This document shows positions 4,675 through 5,471 of a stretch of DNA of 5,471 nucleotides, one piece after another. The DNA comes from Faecalibacterium sp. UBA1771 (GTDB taxonomy: Bacteria; Bacillota; Clostridia; Oscillospirales; Ruminococcaceae). The stretch is from assembly GCA_002315315.1 (NCBI GenBank), contig DCGT01000005.1:253-5723 (forward strand), written 5' to 3'. The notes under the pieces were generated by a model that saw only the letters and a list, made by a program, of their open reading frames with translations, ran no database searches and was not told the DNA's origin. A program made the translations under genes and the position numbers. How positions within the stretch are numbered: position 1 is the first letter of the stretch; each line of letters starts with the position of its first letter.

Positions 4675-5471
4675 ATGAAAAAGAAATTCGCAGTTGTCAA
4701 AAAAATATTGTCGGCAGTTTTTGTCACGATATCGGTTGCGATGATGATATTCACCATTGTTTCGGTGCTCACCGTCAACCGCAACGACCGCGATATTTTC
4801 GGATACAAGGCGTTTATCGTGCTTTCCGACTCGATGAAGGCGACCGATTTTGCGGCGGGGGATATCGTCGTTGTAAAAAGGGTCAACCCCGAATCGCTCG
4901 TTGAGGGCGATATTATAGCCTTTTCGTCGCAGAACGTCGACAGCTACGGCGAAACCGTCACGCATAAAATCCGCAGTAAAACAGTCGACGCGAACGGCGA
5001 GGCGGGCTTCATAACCTACGGAACCACGACCGGCACCGACGATGAAACGATAGTGACCTATCCGTATATATGCGGACTGTATGTTTTCCATATTCCCAAG
5101 CTGGGGAAATTTTTCAATTTTCTGCGGACCGTGCCCGGCTATATCGCCTGTATTCTGACGCCGTTCCTGATGCTGATTATTTTGCAGGCGCTCAACACCG
5201 TCGAGCTTTTCAGAAAGTACAAAAAGGAGCAGGTGGAACAGCTTGAAGCCGAGCGTAAGCAGATAGACGAGGACAGAAAACAGAACGAAGCGATGATGAC
5301 GGAGCTGATGAAGCTTCGCGAAATGATGGAGCGGCAGGGCGTCGTACCGCAGGCAGGCGGACAGACGCCGATGCAGTACGCGGCAGAACAGATACCGCCG
5401 CCTACCGACCTGTATGCACAGGGCATACAGTCACCGCAACCCGCACCGATGCAGTATACGGCGCAGACGGT
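4675..5471 (+). CDS. Signal peptidase I, SipW/ER type, with coiled-coil tail (partial)
   Basis: 265 codons are visible and the frame is open at the window edge. This membrane serine protease would remove signal peptides from exported proteins. A transmembrane helix at about 11-34 is followed by an outside catalytic domain to about 150 and a second helix at about 155-173. The nucleophile is S53 in LSDSM. The general base is H97 in TVTHKI, where bacterial Lep/SipS enzymes have lysine, so this is the S26B form found in SipW, archaea and the ER. D122 or D123 in TGTDDE may be the third residue. The region PYICGLYVFHIPKLG is typical of the family. After the second helix comes a charged coiled coil (about 178-221) and a P/Q-rich tail with PMQYAAEQ and PMQYTAQT repeats, which is unusual. 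SipW enzymes usually process TasA/camelysin-type fibre proteins, whose genes may lie just outside. The gene is 60 bp after the helicase on the same strand. Confidence 0.85.
   Translation, partial: MKKKFAVVKKILSAVFVTISVAMMIFTIVSVLTVNRNDRDIFGYKAFIVLSDSMKATDFAAGDIVVVKRVNPESLVEGDIIAFSSQNVDSYGETVTHKIRSKTVDANGEAGFITYGTTTGTDDETIVTYPYICGLYVFHIPKLGKFFNFLRTVPGYIACILTPFLMLIILQALNTVELFRKYKKEQVEQLEAERKQIDEDRKQNEAMMTELMKLREMMERQGVVPQAGGQTPMQYAAEQIPPPTDLYAQGIQSPQPAPMQYTAQT

Noticed and set aside
4054..5091. 345-codon open frame on the minus strand
   Set aside because: It overlaps the helicase and signal peptidase genes antisense and has no recognisable features.

Overview
The window looks like a chromosomal stretch of a moderately GC-rich gut-type Firmicute, probably a Clostridia member of the Oscillospiraceae/Ruminococcaceae kind. 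I infer this from the strong GGAGG-type ribosome binding sites, the codon use, the type of tyrosine recombinase, and a SipW/ER-type signal peptidase. No marker gene fixes the taxon. All three recognisable genes lie on the + strand: a tyrosine site-specific recombinase (602-1450), a large SF2 helicase with seven Helicase-Associated (HA) repeats (1900-4614), and a signal peptidase I of the SipW type that runs off the right edge (4675-5471).

Region by region: 1-560 is non-coding as far as I can see. It holds several short direct repeats, some resembling the last bases of the recombinase gene, and may be decayed or rearranged sequence. 561-601 carries a TATAAT box, an (AT)6 tract and a strong ribosome binding site for the recombinase. 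1451-1899 is AT-rich and has no gene. It contains three copies (A, B, C) of a near-palindromic site with arms ACCACATTAT and ATAATGT. The short asymmetric centre reads TTTC in A and B but GAAA in C, so C is inverted relative to A and B. Between B and C lies a well-formed promoter (TTGAAT, 17 bp, TATACT with extended TG) that points at the helicase.

The most economical reading is a self-contained phase-variation switch. The recombinase would invert the roughly 290-345 bp segment between A/B and C, connecting the promoter to the helicase gene or disconnecting it. As written, the locus is in the ON orientation. Hairpin A, read on the minus strand, is followed by a T-rich tract and could stop transcription from the flipped promoter before it runs antisense through the recombinase gene. 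The helicase would then be made by only part of the population, as is common for surface structures and phage-defence or restriction systems. The helicase's own function is not known from sequence. There is no obvious terminator before the signal peptidase gene, so that gene might be partly co-expressed. Inversion is inferred from the site geometry and is not demonstrated here.
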